This document shows positions 23,736 through 35,302 of a stretch of 64,000 nucleotides of DNA, in pieces. This DNA comes from Hymenopellis radicata (taxonomy: Eukaryota; Basidiomycota; Agaricomycetes; Agaricales; Physalacriaceae). The notes beneath the pieces were generated by a model. The model searched no databases and had not been told where the DNA came from. It saw nothing but the letters and a program-made list of their open reading frames with translations. The position numbers and the translations under genes were made by a program. Position 1 is the stretch's first letter; each line of letters starts with the position of its first letter. The stretch is taken from NCBI GenBank assembly GCA_015501595.1, contig JADNRX010000163.1, forward strand, positions 1-64,000. The letters run 5' to 3'.

Positions 23736-24577
23736 ATGACGACCGCCCCTCTCCAAATACGCGGCAAGCCGCTCGTTCGAGAAAAGGCCTGCCCCCTCCA
23801 AGTATGCGGGAAGCCACCCGTTCGAGAAAAGGCCTTCCAAGGTTTCCCAAAGACAACGATGCTCGGCGGGCATTCGACTTTGCCAGCCTTCAAGCCAGCT
23901 GAGATGCCTCAGGGCAAGCCTCTTGCTGAATACCCCATCCCCGATGCCCCGAAACCCATTTTCGCGCATCTCGCCTCGAAACCCACTAGTGTATTCCCAC
24001 CAGCACCGACAAACCGCAGCGCCGTTTTCTCCAAACTAGAGACCGGGATACGTCAAACAAATTCTCCCATGCAGAAGAAGAAGAAAGAGTTTAGATGGGG
24101 AGGCACCACCGACTTGCGAGAGAGGAGAGAAAGTGGAGGGAGGAAACGCCGCTCTTCAGCGGTGCGACCAATCTTGAAGTGAGTCAGCCTCGGATTCTTC
24201 TTCCTCTCAGGCTACAATGCTAACTGGTATTTAGATCATCGCGAACGGTCGCTCGAGCACAAGGGCAGCGTCGGCTGCGCCTAGAACGGTTGAAGCAGAC
24301 CTTTGGCGAGTCCCCACAGGCGCCACCAATATGTCCTGGCAGAGAACTTGAAACATCATTCTGGATGCGCGGAGATCGTTGGATCAACCAAGAGTCGATT
24401 ATCGATGTCTGCTTCACCTGCAACGGATGTGACGAGAGAATCTGCTTTCCACTGGAGAAGCCGAGCCTGGTGCGATTGCGTGAATGGAACAGACACAAGG
24501 AAGAGTGTGAGGCGATTCTGGAGGTTTTGAAGGCGGAGAAGTTGGCGCTGAGGCTGTCACTAGGGGAATTAGTTTGA
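23736..24577 (+). CDS. Unknown protein with C-terminal Cys/His motif
   Basis: A two-exon gene. ATG 23736 starts MTTAPLQIRGKPLVREKACP, immediately followed by a near repeat LQVCGKPPVREKAFQ. A long disordered, basic region follows (KKKKEFRWGG, GGRKRRSSAVRP), then an intron from about 24179 to 24232. The second exon ends with a possible zinc-binding segment: CFTCNGCDERICFP, a linker, then EWNRHKEECEAIL. The CxxC...C...HxxxxC pattern resembles that of many small basidiomycete proteins of unknown function. The stop is at 24577. Long frames on the opposite strand (23600-23969) are shadows of the repeated N-terminus. Confidence 0.55.
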
Positions 24578-24788
24578 TCGATCACGACTACTTATTTATT
24601 TTTGTTGTATAACTGTTTCTCTTTGAACATGTTCCCATTGCTATCAGAACAGTTGCGCAATTCAGAGGAGGAATCCGAGGACATGAGATATGAAAGCAAT
24701 GTCAGAGGCACAGAGAATAGAAGCAAAAGCAAAGCAGGACAAGCTAAACTGCGTACAGAGTCCAGATTAGCTTGATCTCACAGATCAG

Positions 24789-24914
24789 AGTGGATACGAT
24801 GGCTCCTTGCCTTCGCCCCTCCATAGCACGCAAATGGCTTCGCTAGCTTCGTCGCGGTCGAAATTGGACGTGCAAGAATGCTGCGAACTGTTGAATACAG
24901 GTCAGTCTTTTTCT
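24789..24914 (+). pseudogene. Copied 5' scrap of an MFS transporter gene
   Basis: About 125 bases match the start of the MFS gene at 51535-51667: the leader GGCTC...CTTCGTCGCGG, the start region (here MASLASSRSKLDVQE against MSSLSSSRLELDVQD) and the first bases of its intron 1 (CAGGTC.GTCTTTTTCT). The match stops inside intron 1. No other MFS exon follows. Confidence 0.6.
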
Positions 24915-25010
24915 TAACACCATCACGCGAACGAGATATCAACCATCCTCTTGAATCAATCTTGAATTCACATTTACACATTTACACTTTGGTTTTGACC
25001 TTGATCCCAT

Positions 25011-27166
25011 CTACGCATTCGTAAATAGTTTCTCGAATAGTACCTCTGTAGCCTCCCGCCATTCCTCGGATACTTTCTCGACGAGGGGTGTAGCAGCGGA
25101 TCTACATCAAAGGTCAGAATCGCGAAAGGAAGAGTTGTGGATAACACTTACTCCCACGTACAGATTCCCTCGAGGTGCACGTCCTGGACCTCAGACTTCA
25201 TAGTGACCACCGCAGTGGCTACGGCAACGCCATCAGCTACGAAGACTACATTGACCACCTTCGGGCTCGTCACCCGGAAAACGCATCGCGTATTCATGCC
25301 GTACAAATCCTTCAGCGAATTGCAGTACAGCGTCACGCTGTCCGGGACAATGCCTGTCGCATCCCCCCACGCCGTAATCTCGCCAACCAGCGAACCCACC
25401 TGGAACATGCCTCGGGCGCATTGGTCGACGCTGTCAATAGAGAAAGTGCACTGCGTCGAAGTGACTGCAAAGTCCTGCGGCTTTACTGATTCCACGAGAC
25501 GCTGATCCACAGAAGGTGATGCTGCATCCTTGAAGTAGTCGATACCTCCAAGGGCATCCACAGCCATCTGGAGATCATCATATCCGGAGGGGGGTCTACC
25601 CGTCGTGGCGTACGTCAGAGACTTGTAGTACTCTTCAGGATCTGGCTCGAAATCGCGTTAATTAAATCAGCTTTTCTTTTACTAAAATAACACATACCAT
25701 GTGGCTTCCATGGCGTAGGAATCACCCACGTTGGGTGGGTCCCAATCTCTGAACGACCAGGCACAGGCTTCGCGTTATTGTAAATAGTGTACGGCGCATC
25801 GACGTGGATGAACGGATCTCTCGAGAGCGGCCACGGCAGCGAAGCTGGGACCTTCGTTATATAATCCATATCGTTTACAATGCGCCACGCGGAGCCAAAG
25901 GGCGCTGTCACGGCCGCACTGAGCGGCGCCGCCAAGTCCCCGCGAGCGACACGTGGAGAGCTAAAAGTGTATAGATCGCCTGGAGCTGCCTTTGTCGTCC
26001 CGGTCCCTTCGATAATCAGCTGCGCGTAGCACAGCGACGCGTAGGCAGCCCCAAGCGAGTGGCCCTGGGAATACACCATGAGTCTGTACTACAAGTACTG
26101 AGTGCGACGATTGACGTACAGTAACATGCGTAATAGCTGTAGTGCTCGCCGACGAAGAAATAATTTGAATGGCATTTTTGACGAGAGCTACGAATGTCGT
26201 GGTTAGGAAAGTTAAAGCAACAAGGCAGGAATAGAAGCCATACTAAAAGGTTCACTCAAGGGCTTCTCGGAATATGTCGAAAACATCGGATAGTAGAATC
26301 CCCTCGAGATCTGTCCTCCAAACAGGAACTGCTCCGGCACTCGAATGGTCAGCGTCGCAAGAAGATCGTTGATGACTTCCTCCGTGACGCTGGTTCCCTA
26401 CCTTTCGGTCAGATTTCATACCACTCTCAACAATATTGACAGACCTTGAATGCGACACCTATGAAAGGGTTGGCAGTGAAGTCCTTTGGAACAAACGCGC
26501 CACAGTATGGGCCGACGAGGAGGGGATGTCCATCCGGATGCTTCTCGACAAGGTCTACCGCATAGTGAGTAACTTTCGCTCAATAATATCCAGATGCAGT
26601 TGGCGCGCACCACAGATCATGATAAACCTCATTCCCCACAAATCGGCCTGGCGTTACTCGTTGAGTAACAGCTTGTACGGAGATACACAAATACATACCA
26701 GTTGGTCAATCTGCGCGGTAGACCGTTCGAGCAGTTCCAGAGCCCCGCTCTTATCCCCCCCTCACAACGTTTCTACGGCCTTTATGACGAGAGACGTATC
26801 TCTGTCCCTTGAATCAGACAAAATCGGAGACTTGACAAGAGGAGCGCACCTCAAATACATAGCAGCACTTTCCATGAACGCCATGAACGCGTTGTTGAAG
26901 TCGATCGGAGAGCCGGTCTCACCGCCAAAGACACCTAGGAAGAGTTTTCATTAGTTGTCCTTCAGATACCGAGCCCAAGACTTACGGTTCACGATGCCCG
27001 CCTGGATCTGTGGTTGACTGTTTTCCGTCCATTTGACGAGGTCGTTGTAACCTGCGCGTGGCTTACCCTCGAGCGGCAGATCGACGAGGTCAAGTTCCGC
27101 CAGCTCCTCGAGGTGACGCTGCCTGATCTCCTTGAAGGACTCCTTGAAGATGCCGGAAGAATGCAT
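25011..27166 (-). CDS. Class 3 lipase (in-frame stop; probable pseudogene)
   Basis: A fungal alpha/beta-hydrolase of the lipase class 3 type. In order: MHSSGIFKESFKEI (from 27166), GVFGGETGSPIDFNNAFMAF, RDTSLVIKAVETL-stop-GGDKSGALELLE, LVGPYCGAFVPKDF with NPFIGVAFKGTS, then the nucleophile elbow GHSLGAAYASLCYA, TFSSPRVARGDL, NDMDYITKVP and a C-terminal domain ending at the stop at 25011. Most splice joins restore the family text. Two problems: a TGA at 26762-26764 lies in frame between VETL and GGDK, and the intron just before GHSLG (about 26070-26110) would be only about 31 bases long. No signal peptide is seen at the N-terminus. The nucleophile and conserved motifs otherwise survive, so inactivation, if real, is recent. 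Confidence 0.65.
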
Positions 27167-27689
27167 GGAGAGAACGATGTTCTGCGGTGTTGGATGGGAT
27201 GCAATGGTTCTGGCTTTGGCGGCGAGTTCTTAAATGCTAGGTATTCAGACTTCTTTTGGCTCGGAGAGAAGAGCTCCGGTAGGACTAGGTCACAAGAACC
27301 TCCCTCTGTTCTGAATCTATGGGAGAAAGACTTGGGAGGTGCTCCATTACACCTGTCAGCCTAAAGGATGTTTGTATTGAGTCCTTTTGGCGCATTGTAC
27401 GGCGTCAGTTTTGCGATAAAGGTGCGACAGAGAGCGGCGAGGCGTAGAAAAGGAAAAGTAGTGGAAAAGTGAATCTGAGAAGGCTCGTGAACGTGCTCAA
27501 AAAAGAAATCTCCGTGGGAAAACTTACGGTTGACCTTTTTTTCTTCTCGCGGCTTGCACTTTGCTAAGAGACGACATCGCCGTAGCTACCGCAGGAAGTT
27601 GAAGCTATACTATAGTCTGACTATAAGTAGTAAGACGTCGAGTCCGGTACTATACCGTATACGACTCCGACTCGTCCATGTGTGCGGGC
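27167..27689. other. Intergenic, nothing recognised
   Basis: About 520 bases upstream of the lipase. Additional 5' exons of the lipase could lie here, but none can be supported. Confidence 0.35.
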
Positions 27690-28197
27690 CGAAACTGCCG
27701 CCGGCCAACATTGCTGGCTTTCCTTGCGCCATCATCTCCTGCCGACATGGCCCATAAACGACGACTCACGAACACAAGATGAACAGTTGCGCTCGAAAGT
27801 GAACGGTGTATGCAGGCGATTATTTTCTCCCCTTCCCGTCCTTCAGGCTCCTATCCCTCTCAAAAACAACTGCGGGCAGGGGCACAGAAAACCAGAAAAG
27901 CACGATCTCTAGTGACCACGGCGGTCAAGAATACAACAATACGCGCTGAAGAGTACGCGCTGAAGAGGCGCTATATGTGCCCTATGTGGCTCGGGATGGT
28001 CGGCATGTGAGCACGCCCTTGGGGGTTCAAAGCTCGTTCAGAGATAACATTCAACGACACACAATCTATCGGGGACACCGACCAAGCGTGAAACATACGG
28101 GACGGCACTATCATCAGACAGCGCATTGGATCGACACCGAGAGAATGTCCCTGCATTCCGTACGTGTAAAAAGTAGACGTCCATTCTCTTGACTTAC
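27690..28197 (-). repeat. Dispersed repeat, copy T (divergent, partial)
   Basis: Read on the minus strand it shares the CGCCATCATC/GGCTTTCC core, CTGCCGCCGGC, GCGATTAT and the tail TACGTGTAAAA...CTTGACTT with copy S. It lies just upstream of gene C. Confidence 0.5.
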
Positions 28198-28302
28198 CAC
28201 CTACCACCACAGACACCTTCGTGTCGTCTGATCTCCACAGTCAATAATCCGTCTCACAACCAGTTTCTATTCACTTCGAGCAACGATCACGACACATCTA
28301 CC

Positions 28303-28850
28303 ATGTCGTTCACAACAACGTCGCTCACCTGGGGCTCGACAATGGTGCCGTTCAAACGAAGACTCGAGCGACCAGAGGTGACTTTTGTTTAAATTGCGCG
28401 TTGTGTTCACCGATCTTGTTATTTAGGTCGAAACCAACCCGGTTGGCTATGCTTCTCCAGTATTACAATCTCCTCAGGTAAGCCTCATCCAGAACACTCT
28501 TCCCGTTTATTCATTGTCTCATTCAGGTTCTATCGTCGGAGCCGGACGAATTTGCCTATTACAGGTTCTTCAGGCTGCCCCTCCCGCCTTGCCGCGAACT
28601 CGCACCATACGACGCGCTATATGCTGTGTCGTGTCATATGGGTTTGCGGCCTTCCAAAAGGCGATTCGCTCCTGAACCCGATACGCGCTGCCGTGCCGCC
28701 GCCGCCGCACGTTCACCCACTGGGCAAAGCCAATGTTCTTTCTCCGATTCGCCCCTATGTATCCGCTGCAATGACTTGCCGCTACTATCCAGCATGCCGC
28801 TATTTAACAAGCGGATATGGCTCGAATATCTACAACCGCGAGGACACTGA
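28303..28850 (+). CDS. Family gene C: small unknown protein, paralog of gene D
   Basis: Three exons. MSFTTTSLTWGSTMVPFKRR, then an intron, VETNPVGYASPVLQSPQ, a 49-base GT-AG intron (28478-28526), then VLSSEPDEFAYYRFFRLPL and CRELAPYDALYAVSCHMG. A Cys/Arg-rich tail follows, with stop 28850. The middle exon and the start of the third align with gene D (VAFASPSFQTPQ and QQLAPNEALYASQLP), which supports both splice sites. Gene C lacks the long disordered first exon of gene D. No known domain. Its stop is only 45 bases before the next start codon. Confidence 0.5.
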
Positions 28851-28895
28851 GCTCTAGACCGAAAACTTCGCTCACTCCATTCTCTACTTTTCTAA

Positions 28896-30498
28896 ATGCC
28901 CTTGACGCCTTCCACCACGCTCGTCTACCCAGAAAATCCTGTTTGGACTGGCCCGGACACGGACACCCTTCGCCTTGTGGACGGCAATGATTTGGTGCTG
29001 CAATTTGTCGTGTGTAGAATTAGTCCTCGTCTGCATCGAGGTAGTAACAAAGTCTCTGCAGCTAAACTCGTGTCACGTTGTCCCCGGTCCCATCGACGCG
29101 GAACGGTTCTGTAAAGCCGTCAATGTCACTGTAGGACGTTTCCCTCATACTGCTGGAAGACTGAAGCGTGATGGTGATTCGTGGAGGGTACGTCAAACTG
29201 GCCCCAGCGTTTCTCAATCTAATCTCTCAAACAGGTTGACTTGACGAACTCTCCAGTTCCCGTCACCGTTGTTGACGACGACACCCTCACCGCCCCGTTC
29301 CCGGAAGAAGATCGTTACCACATCATCCAAAAGAGCATTCTTCCCTTCGTCTGTGAGGTACCCATGCGGGAAGCCTTCTTGGGTGAAGACGTCCCTCTCC
29401 TCTCCCTCAAACTGACGCGCCTCCTCAAAACTGGCGAGACCGTCATCGGCAATTCGTGGAATCACACTCTGGGAGATGGTACTACAGTGCACAACTTCAT
29501 GCATACCCTTTCACAGGCGTACTTGGGACTGGAACTGCCGCCGCTTCCTTCGTATGTCAAGAGAAAGTGGCCTGACCCGAGGAAGGAAATGGGTCTTGGC
29601 GATGAAGCGTTCAAGGAGGTGACACCGCACGTCGTGCAGGACTTTACCTTGGACGAGCTACTGGCGAGGTATGAGAAGGAGGCTAAGGAGGCTATTATGA
29701 TGGACCTGTGCTTCACGAAGGGAGAACTGGACGCGATTGTGACGAAGGCGAAGGACGGTGCTGAGGAGGGTGTGAAGCTGTCTAAGCAGGACGCCCTCTC
29801 GTCGTACGTTGTCTCACTTCACAATCGGATTTTGGAGCGCCCCATTGTCACCGTCATGAATTTGATGAATGTGCGTCCTGAGTGATTTTTCTTCGTCGCA
29901 GAGTATTGATGTGCTTTTACTTGCAGTACCGCACCCGTGATGTTCGATCCAGACGCTCTATATCGTCACCCTCAGAGCGCTGGGAATTGCACAATCACAG
30001 CCTTCGCCGACGTCACCGGCAAGACTCAACTGGACGACGTTCCAGAGATGGCTATTGCCATCCGCAAGGAGACGAACAAGTGCCGCACGAACGACTGGAC
30101 AGCGCTCTACCTGATGCTTAACGGATACCAGTTTGAACAAGCCATCAAGAGCGGGCGCTTCCACATGAGCCCTCATCCCGGATATTGCATCATCAATTCG
30201 CTCCTTGGGTACGTTTTTCATTGTCTCCGTTCCTGTGGCATTTTCCTGAACTTGGGATTCCTCTAGATTGGACGAGAACGGGCTCAGGAGTTTTGGATAC
30301 AAGGGACGGAGCCAGTACTATACGGAGACTTCGTGGGAACGCATGTTCCGTGTACATCCTGCTAATCCCGTGCGCCGGGCAGATGGGACGTGGGATACGA
30401 ACCAGGGAAGCGTCGTAGTGTCTTTCCGATTGCGACCGGATCTGAAGCAGAAAATGTTGGATATGAAGAAGGAGGATATGGCAGCTTTGGGTCTATGA
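28896..30498 (+). CDS. BAHD-like acyltransferase (transferase family)
   Basis: A complete five-exon gene. ATG 28896 starts MPLTPSTTLVYPENP. Intron 1 (about 29008-29062) joins LQFV to LNSCHVVPGPIDAERFC. Intron 2 joins DSWR to VDLTNSPVPV. The active-site motif HxxxD appears as NHTLGDGTTVHNF. The third junction uses donor GA|GTGATT and gives NVRPDTAPVMFDPDALYRHP; the fourth joins NSLLG to LDENGLRSFGYKG. It ends LKQKMLDMKKEDMAALGL with stop 30498, about 450 residues, the usual family length. Members transfer acyl groups from CoA thioesters to alcohols or amines in secondary metabolism. The second family motif (DFGWG) is not obvious. No other pathway genes adjoin, so the substrate is unknown. Confidence 0.75.
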
Positions 30499-31421
30499 GA
30501 TGGTCAGAAGACGAGCATGGACTGATGGATACAATAACAGATTATAATTTGCGGTACGATACTTATATCGATGATAATTCTTCTGCTATCTACTATCCAA
30601 CGGTACCTGCCATCCAGTTGCCATCAAAGATGTCTCTACTTGAACGTCTGAGTGCGAGACTACTACTCAATTGTCACATCGACTGGGGAAATGGAACACC
30701 GACCTCGACCTTGGTCCGTTAGTTCGGAGCAAGGTGCCGGAGGAGAGATTTGCGAAGGAGCTGGAGTTTGCGCAGAGTATGCCGCCACCTCTAAACGCGT
30801 TCTAGACGGGTTGGGCGATGATACGGTTTCTGGGCAGTTCATTCGGCCCGTAGGAATGTAATTGTTTGCGTCATTTATAATGACGATGATGATTGTCATC
30901 ACCCACCTATGTTACTAGGATGCATATATTCGTGCAGATTGAAGAACGTTGTCCAAACTCCAAGTAAGTACGTACTATGGATTCTGGGCCTTGGATGGTA
31001 TCCGTACTGGGTTTACGCAAACCCGTGCTCGTCTGTGAGTGGCGCAGAAGTGTAGTCAATCGGGCAGGACGTTGAAGGAGATTGGCTGAACACCATGGCG
31101 GCACGGAGGAAAGTGTCAAAGTCGCGGTGACGCGATCATGTGAGCGGGCAAGCCCTTGCTAGTAGTGCCTAAGGCTTAGCTTTCTCAATTTCGGATCTCG
31201 TGTTTACACAAGAGAAAGATTCTCATACTAAGTTCTAGTTTTCAGAGACGACTACATGAGCTCTGTCTATCACTTATGCCAGCATCCGCATGACAAATTC
31301 AATCTCGACAGGACGGACAAGAAGTAACAATGTATCAAACAGAAGACGCCGACTGACATTCGTTCTGGACCGTCAAATGTTTTCAAACCGTTAGCATGGG
31401 AGAAAATGAAATACATTTGAA
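30499..31421. other. Intergenic with a possible gene tail
   Basis: About 900 bases. At about 30690-30825 a plus-strand stretch reads LGKWNTDLDLGPLVRSK, then RFAKELEFAQSMPPPLNAF and a stop, which looks like a C-terminal exon of something, but no upstream exon can be joined. The rest shows nothing. Confidence 0.3.
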
Positions 31422-32996
31422 TCACTCCAACCGGTACTCATAACGTTTGCTATAAGGCTCTGCCAGCGACATCAGAAAAGCACAAGATGTGTGGCATCAA
31501 CATACCTTTGTTCAGAATCTTGATAATTCGATCATCCACCATGACGCGCTTCAGCATGAGCGCGAGGGCGTCGGAATACACGCCAGCATTCATACACTGG
31601 TTGCGGAAGTCATCCTGCGATATAACAGGCGGTGCGGACGTTGTAGCAGCGGGAAATCCTACAGCGTCGCCAACAGCTTTCAACATCTTGCAGATCTTCT
31701 TATGATGTCCCCACTATCAACAATATGAGCCCAATCACCGAGACACGAAGCGATTCTACTCACGTCTGCTTGTTGACACTCTGCCGAACAATACAGAACG
31801 CGACGGCAAGCCGTGCATCGCTGCCAAGTGGCTGCATCAAACTCGTTCCTGCACGGAGGATTCACACACATGGGCCTCGTCGTAAGAATATACAATATGT
31901 TCTGAGTGGTCTGCCAGGGCTGTGCGCACCAGTCAGCAATTCTTTCCTCTTTTATGTGCTTCGAGCCAGACAAGATGTCCGGATGATAGCGCGCCTCGTC
32001 GACCGGGAGTCCAAGCTTCGCATGCACTGCACCGCCTGTCCTGGAGAGCATCATGTTTAGCGTTATATCAGTGAATCCCCCCGTATCTTGGGTAGTATGT
32101 CCGATACGCGTGAGAACGTCCAGGAGTGGCTCCGCCTGGTCGTCGTAAAAGTATGCCGTGGATACGCCGTCCACGATGCTCTCCGTCCGCGCCATAAAGT
32201 TGGTCATCAACGTCAGCGGAAGCCTATAGTACACCTGTGCACCCAAGTCATGCTCTGTGAAATCCGCCGGCATCGCAGCAAGCGCGCGGTTGAGAAGCAA
32301 CACGATGGTCCGCGGGAGCGTAGCGGAGTGCAGGAGAGTCGAGACGACTGCGTAGCCATCGGTGAAGGAGGCCAGGAGGTGGACCAGCTGAAAGCACGGG
32401 TACTCGTCGAGCCACCTGCAGAGTTGTGTGGCGACCCTGGGCGGGTCATACCCCAGAACGTCTTTCCACGACAATGGCCAACCACTTGGGGGGCTAGAGC
32501 AAGTGAAATCCATATCACTGATTTCGATTGTGTAAGAGAGAAGACTGCCGATGGCTGCCATGAGACTTTCCATGTCATCTCGACGCGGCATGAACTCTGG
32601 AATGTATTTGCCTGGTACTGTGGCATGGTTGACCCAATGCCAGCAGTGGAATTCATCAACAAGTGGGTCGGTGCGGTCGCAATTACAGCTCTCCATACGC
32701 TGCGCGAGAGCACGCATATCGCCCCGCGACCTTCCGGTGCGTATGAATATCATGAAGGCTTGTAAAACGCTAGGATGCGTTGCGCGAACATCTGAAAGGT
32801 TGATGGCGGGCAAGCTGTAGAGGGAGGAGTCCTTCTCTGAAGCAATGGGTAGTAGAGGTCCATCATTCACTGATTGGTCGAAATGAATCAAGTGGATGAA
32901 GTATAGATAGTACCGCACGCAGAACTTCGGAGTAAGAGGATCTTGTAGGGAGCCCTGGACGTGCTCGACAGCACGAGAAAATGTGGTGCTAGACAT
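31422..32996 (-). CDS. MYND zinc-finger protein, MYND1
   Basis: ATG 32996 starts MSSTTFSRAVEHVQGSL. A single long exon carries a helical region, then a C-terminal MYND finger: CVNPPCRNEF, CTACRRVLYCSAEC, an intron (GTGAGTAGAATC...TTGATAG), then WGHHKKIC. The last exons give DRIIKILNKE-PYSKRYEYRLE with stop 31422. Length is about 485 residues. All finger Cys/His ligands are present. MYND fingers bind short proline-rich peptides in partner proteins (family knowledge). A paralog, MYND2, lies 7.7 kb to the right on the same strand with the same introns. A long plus-strand frame (32088-32765) is an antisense shadow. Confidence 0.75.
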
Positions 32997-33404
32997 GAAG
33001 GCGCGAATGGGCTCTACAAAAATATCAGCGCGCTGATGATGACGGTAAAATAAAAGGTTGATGAAGGGCGTGATTCAGTTTACAGAAGCTTTCGGCAGAC
33101 GCCGAATCAAGGCGGAATTATCCCAAACCGCGGTGAGCTTTACGTTGTGGAGGAACGCGGATACATTATCGAGGCTAGGAAGTGGCCGCACGAGTTCAAA
33201 CGTTCAAGCCTAGCACTTCAAGAATTGTTAGCTAGCTAGCCCATGCCAAGGCAACAAATAAAACTGTAACTTATACAACATTATCATACAACAGAGTAAG
33301 TGAGCCTACATACTTGATACCTACCTACTGATACAAAACACAATAATACATACTTACACTGATACACGAGGGAACAACATTTCAACAGTCTAAAGCGCGC
33401 GGCC
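32997..33404 (-). promoter_or_regulatory. MYND1 upstream region, partly shared with MYND2
   Basis: The first 80 or so bases upstream of MYND1 match the same place before MYND2, including GCTCTACAAAAATATCAGCG and GGGCGTGATTCAG. In MYND1 the core ATCAGCGCGCTGAT is a perfect palindrome; in MYND2 one base differs. The rest of the 400-base gap to gene B shows no feature. Confidence 0.45.
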
Positions 33405-35302
33405 CTAAAGAGTGATACCGAAAAAGTCTACGGGCGCCGAAGCCAAAGTACTATTCATGTCAAACGGCGTATTCCAGAAGTTCGGAGCGGCGTTCTCCAA
33501 CGACGAAGGACTGGCGGACATCTGAGGCGCAGCGCCAGACACATTACCAGGCATAGCGCTGGGAGCTCCAAAAGTGTACTGATGCGGGTACGAAGCTGTC
33601 GAAGGCGCAGTGCGTGCTGGCTGTGTAACAGCTTTGGGAACTGCAGCGGCATCCACATTACCAGGAGGTCTAAACGTGAACTGAGGCTCGGCGCCGGTCG
33701 CAGCGGGCATGGGAATGCGTAATGGCTGTGTAACAGGTCTGGGAGCTGTAGCGGCACCCTCATTAGTAGCGGGAGCTCCAGACTGAGAGGGCATAGAATG
33801 CGCTGTCCGCGGCGATTTAACAGACTTGGGAGTGGGCGCGGCGGCGGCAGCGCTTCTCACAGTGCTGGGCGTAGCAAAAGCAAACGTATACGCGGCAGGT
33901 GCAGTGGGCATGGGAGGAGCTGTCAGTCGCGCAGGCTGCGAGGGAGCTGCAGCGGGAGCAGGGACACCTGCGTTGCGGTGCGTATCGACAGGAACTCTCG
34001 AAGAAAACTGAGACGCGTCGACGCTTCTTGATAGAGCCGCAGCCTCCTGCTGAATTCCCCTCAACGCTCCTTCCTCCACCCGGACAAAACCAAAAGGCAA
34101 CGGCGGCGGAACACCAGTAGGCATGATTAACATGAGGTAGTCTTTGAACCCACGGCATGGGTTGCGCTTCAAGAGCACATGCCCGGCGGGGAGAACGGGA
34201 GGGTCAGGAAGGCAAAGGATGAAATAGCCGAGCTGATGGCCTTTTATGACCTGGAGGTCGTCGTGTGTTTGCTTGAATACACGTGAGTATGGTTTGCCAC
34301 GACGAAGTAATAAACAATAACGAACCTTGGGCTTGACATTACGCGTAGAATCTTCCGCCGTCGCTTTTCGCTTTGGCGGAGGAAGCGGCTGGACTGGTTG
34401 ATTCACTGCAGAAATGGCCGCTACATTCGGCGCCTGGGGAACCCTCTGTGGTTGCGGTCGAGTAGCGCGGGGCTGAGGCGGCACGACATTTGTAATCTGT
34501 GAGGGTGGATTCGCTACGGGAAATGATTGTGGATTTTGAGCCTGAGGCGTCTGAGCGCTTGGTCGAGCAGCGCGAGGCTGGGTTGCAGCAGCTGCTGGGT
34601 TCGCCACCCGAACGGGATGAGCCTGAGGGGCCTGAGGCTTCTGAGCCCTCGCGGCTGGCTGGGTCGTAGCAGGCGCGGTCGCCGCTGATGCGTTTACAAC
34701 AGGAATCGGGGGATCCTGAGGCAATTGCGCGCTTTGCGGTAGGGGAGGCTGAGGTTCCGGAAGCTCTGTGAAGTCTGTATGTGGAGGGGAATAGTATTCG
34801 ATGTCCGGCTCGAGATAGTTGGTATCATCGACGTGGGTATCATTGGAGGGCATAGGAATATTGGTAGCGTCGGAGGGTATATGGGAACTGGCACCATGGG
34901 GTATAGAAGAATTGGAATCGTGGGATTTGGTATCATTCCGGGGAATCTGAGAGTGGGTATCATCGTGGGGGGTATGATTCTAAAGCATTGCGATGAGGGA
35001 GAAGGCATTGAGGTGTGGTAATAGCGGACATACCTCTTTGGTCGCAGGTGGGACTACAGGATTTTCCTCAAGGTAGGCGGCCAGCGTTGCCTTGACGAGT
35101 GTGGTAGCCTAAACGAAGCCATTGTTAGTGGTTGTCGGGAGTTCCGTGAGGCAATTTGCACACGTACAGCTACGTTCTTCTGAGGTCGACCACCGATTAT
35201 AAGAGGATAAAGGACGCCTGCGACGGGTAGTGTGTTGAGCGAGTCGAAGAGCCTGACATGCGCTTTGTTGGACGCGGCGAGAGCGTCAAATACGTTGGGC
35301 AT
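33405..35302 (-). CDS. Family gene B: Pro/Ala-rich paralog of gene A
   Basis: The in-frame Met at 35302 (MPNVFDALAASNKAHVRLFD) corresponds to an internal Met of gene A. An intron then joins to ATTLVKATLAAYLEENP. A short intron leads into a region with imperfect repeats coding Asn/Asp/His/Ser/Pro (HDDTHSQIPRND and similar), followed by a very long Pro/Ala/Gln-rich exon. The basic stretch PPKRKATAEDSTRNVKPK precedes an intron at the same place as in gene A, then LPDPPVLPAGHVLL and GFKDYLMLIMPTG, an Ala/Pro-rich tail and a stop at 33405. The N-terminal 110 residues or so of gene A are missing. The splice donor that would receive them survives (GTGAGTTTCTGG at about 35376), but I cannot find the matching exon. 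Function unknown. Confidence 0.55.

Noticed and set aside
23600..23969. Minus-strand frames with repeated Gly-Arg-Pro-Phe-Leu-Glu words
   Set aside because: They mirror the internal DNA repeat of the plus-strand gene at 23736, which has better coding support.
32088..32765. 225-codon plus-strand frame
   Set aside because: Antisense of MYND1; its paralog MYND2 does not keep a comparable antisense frame.
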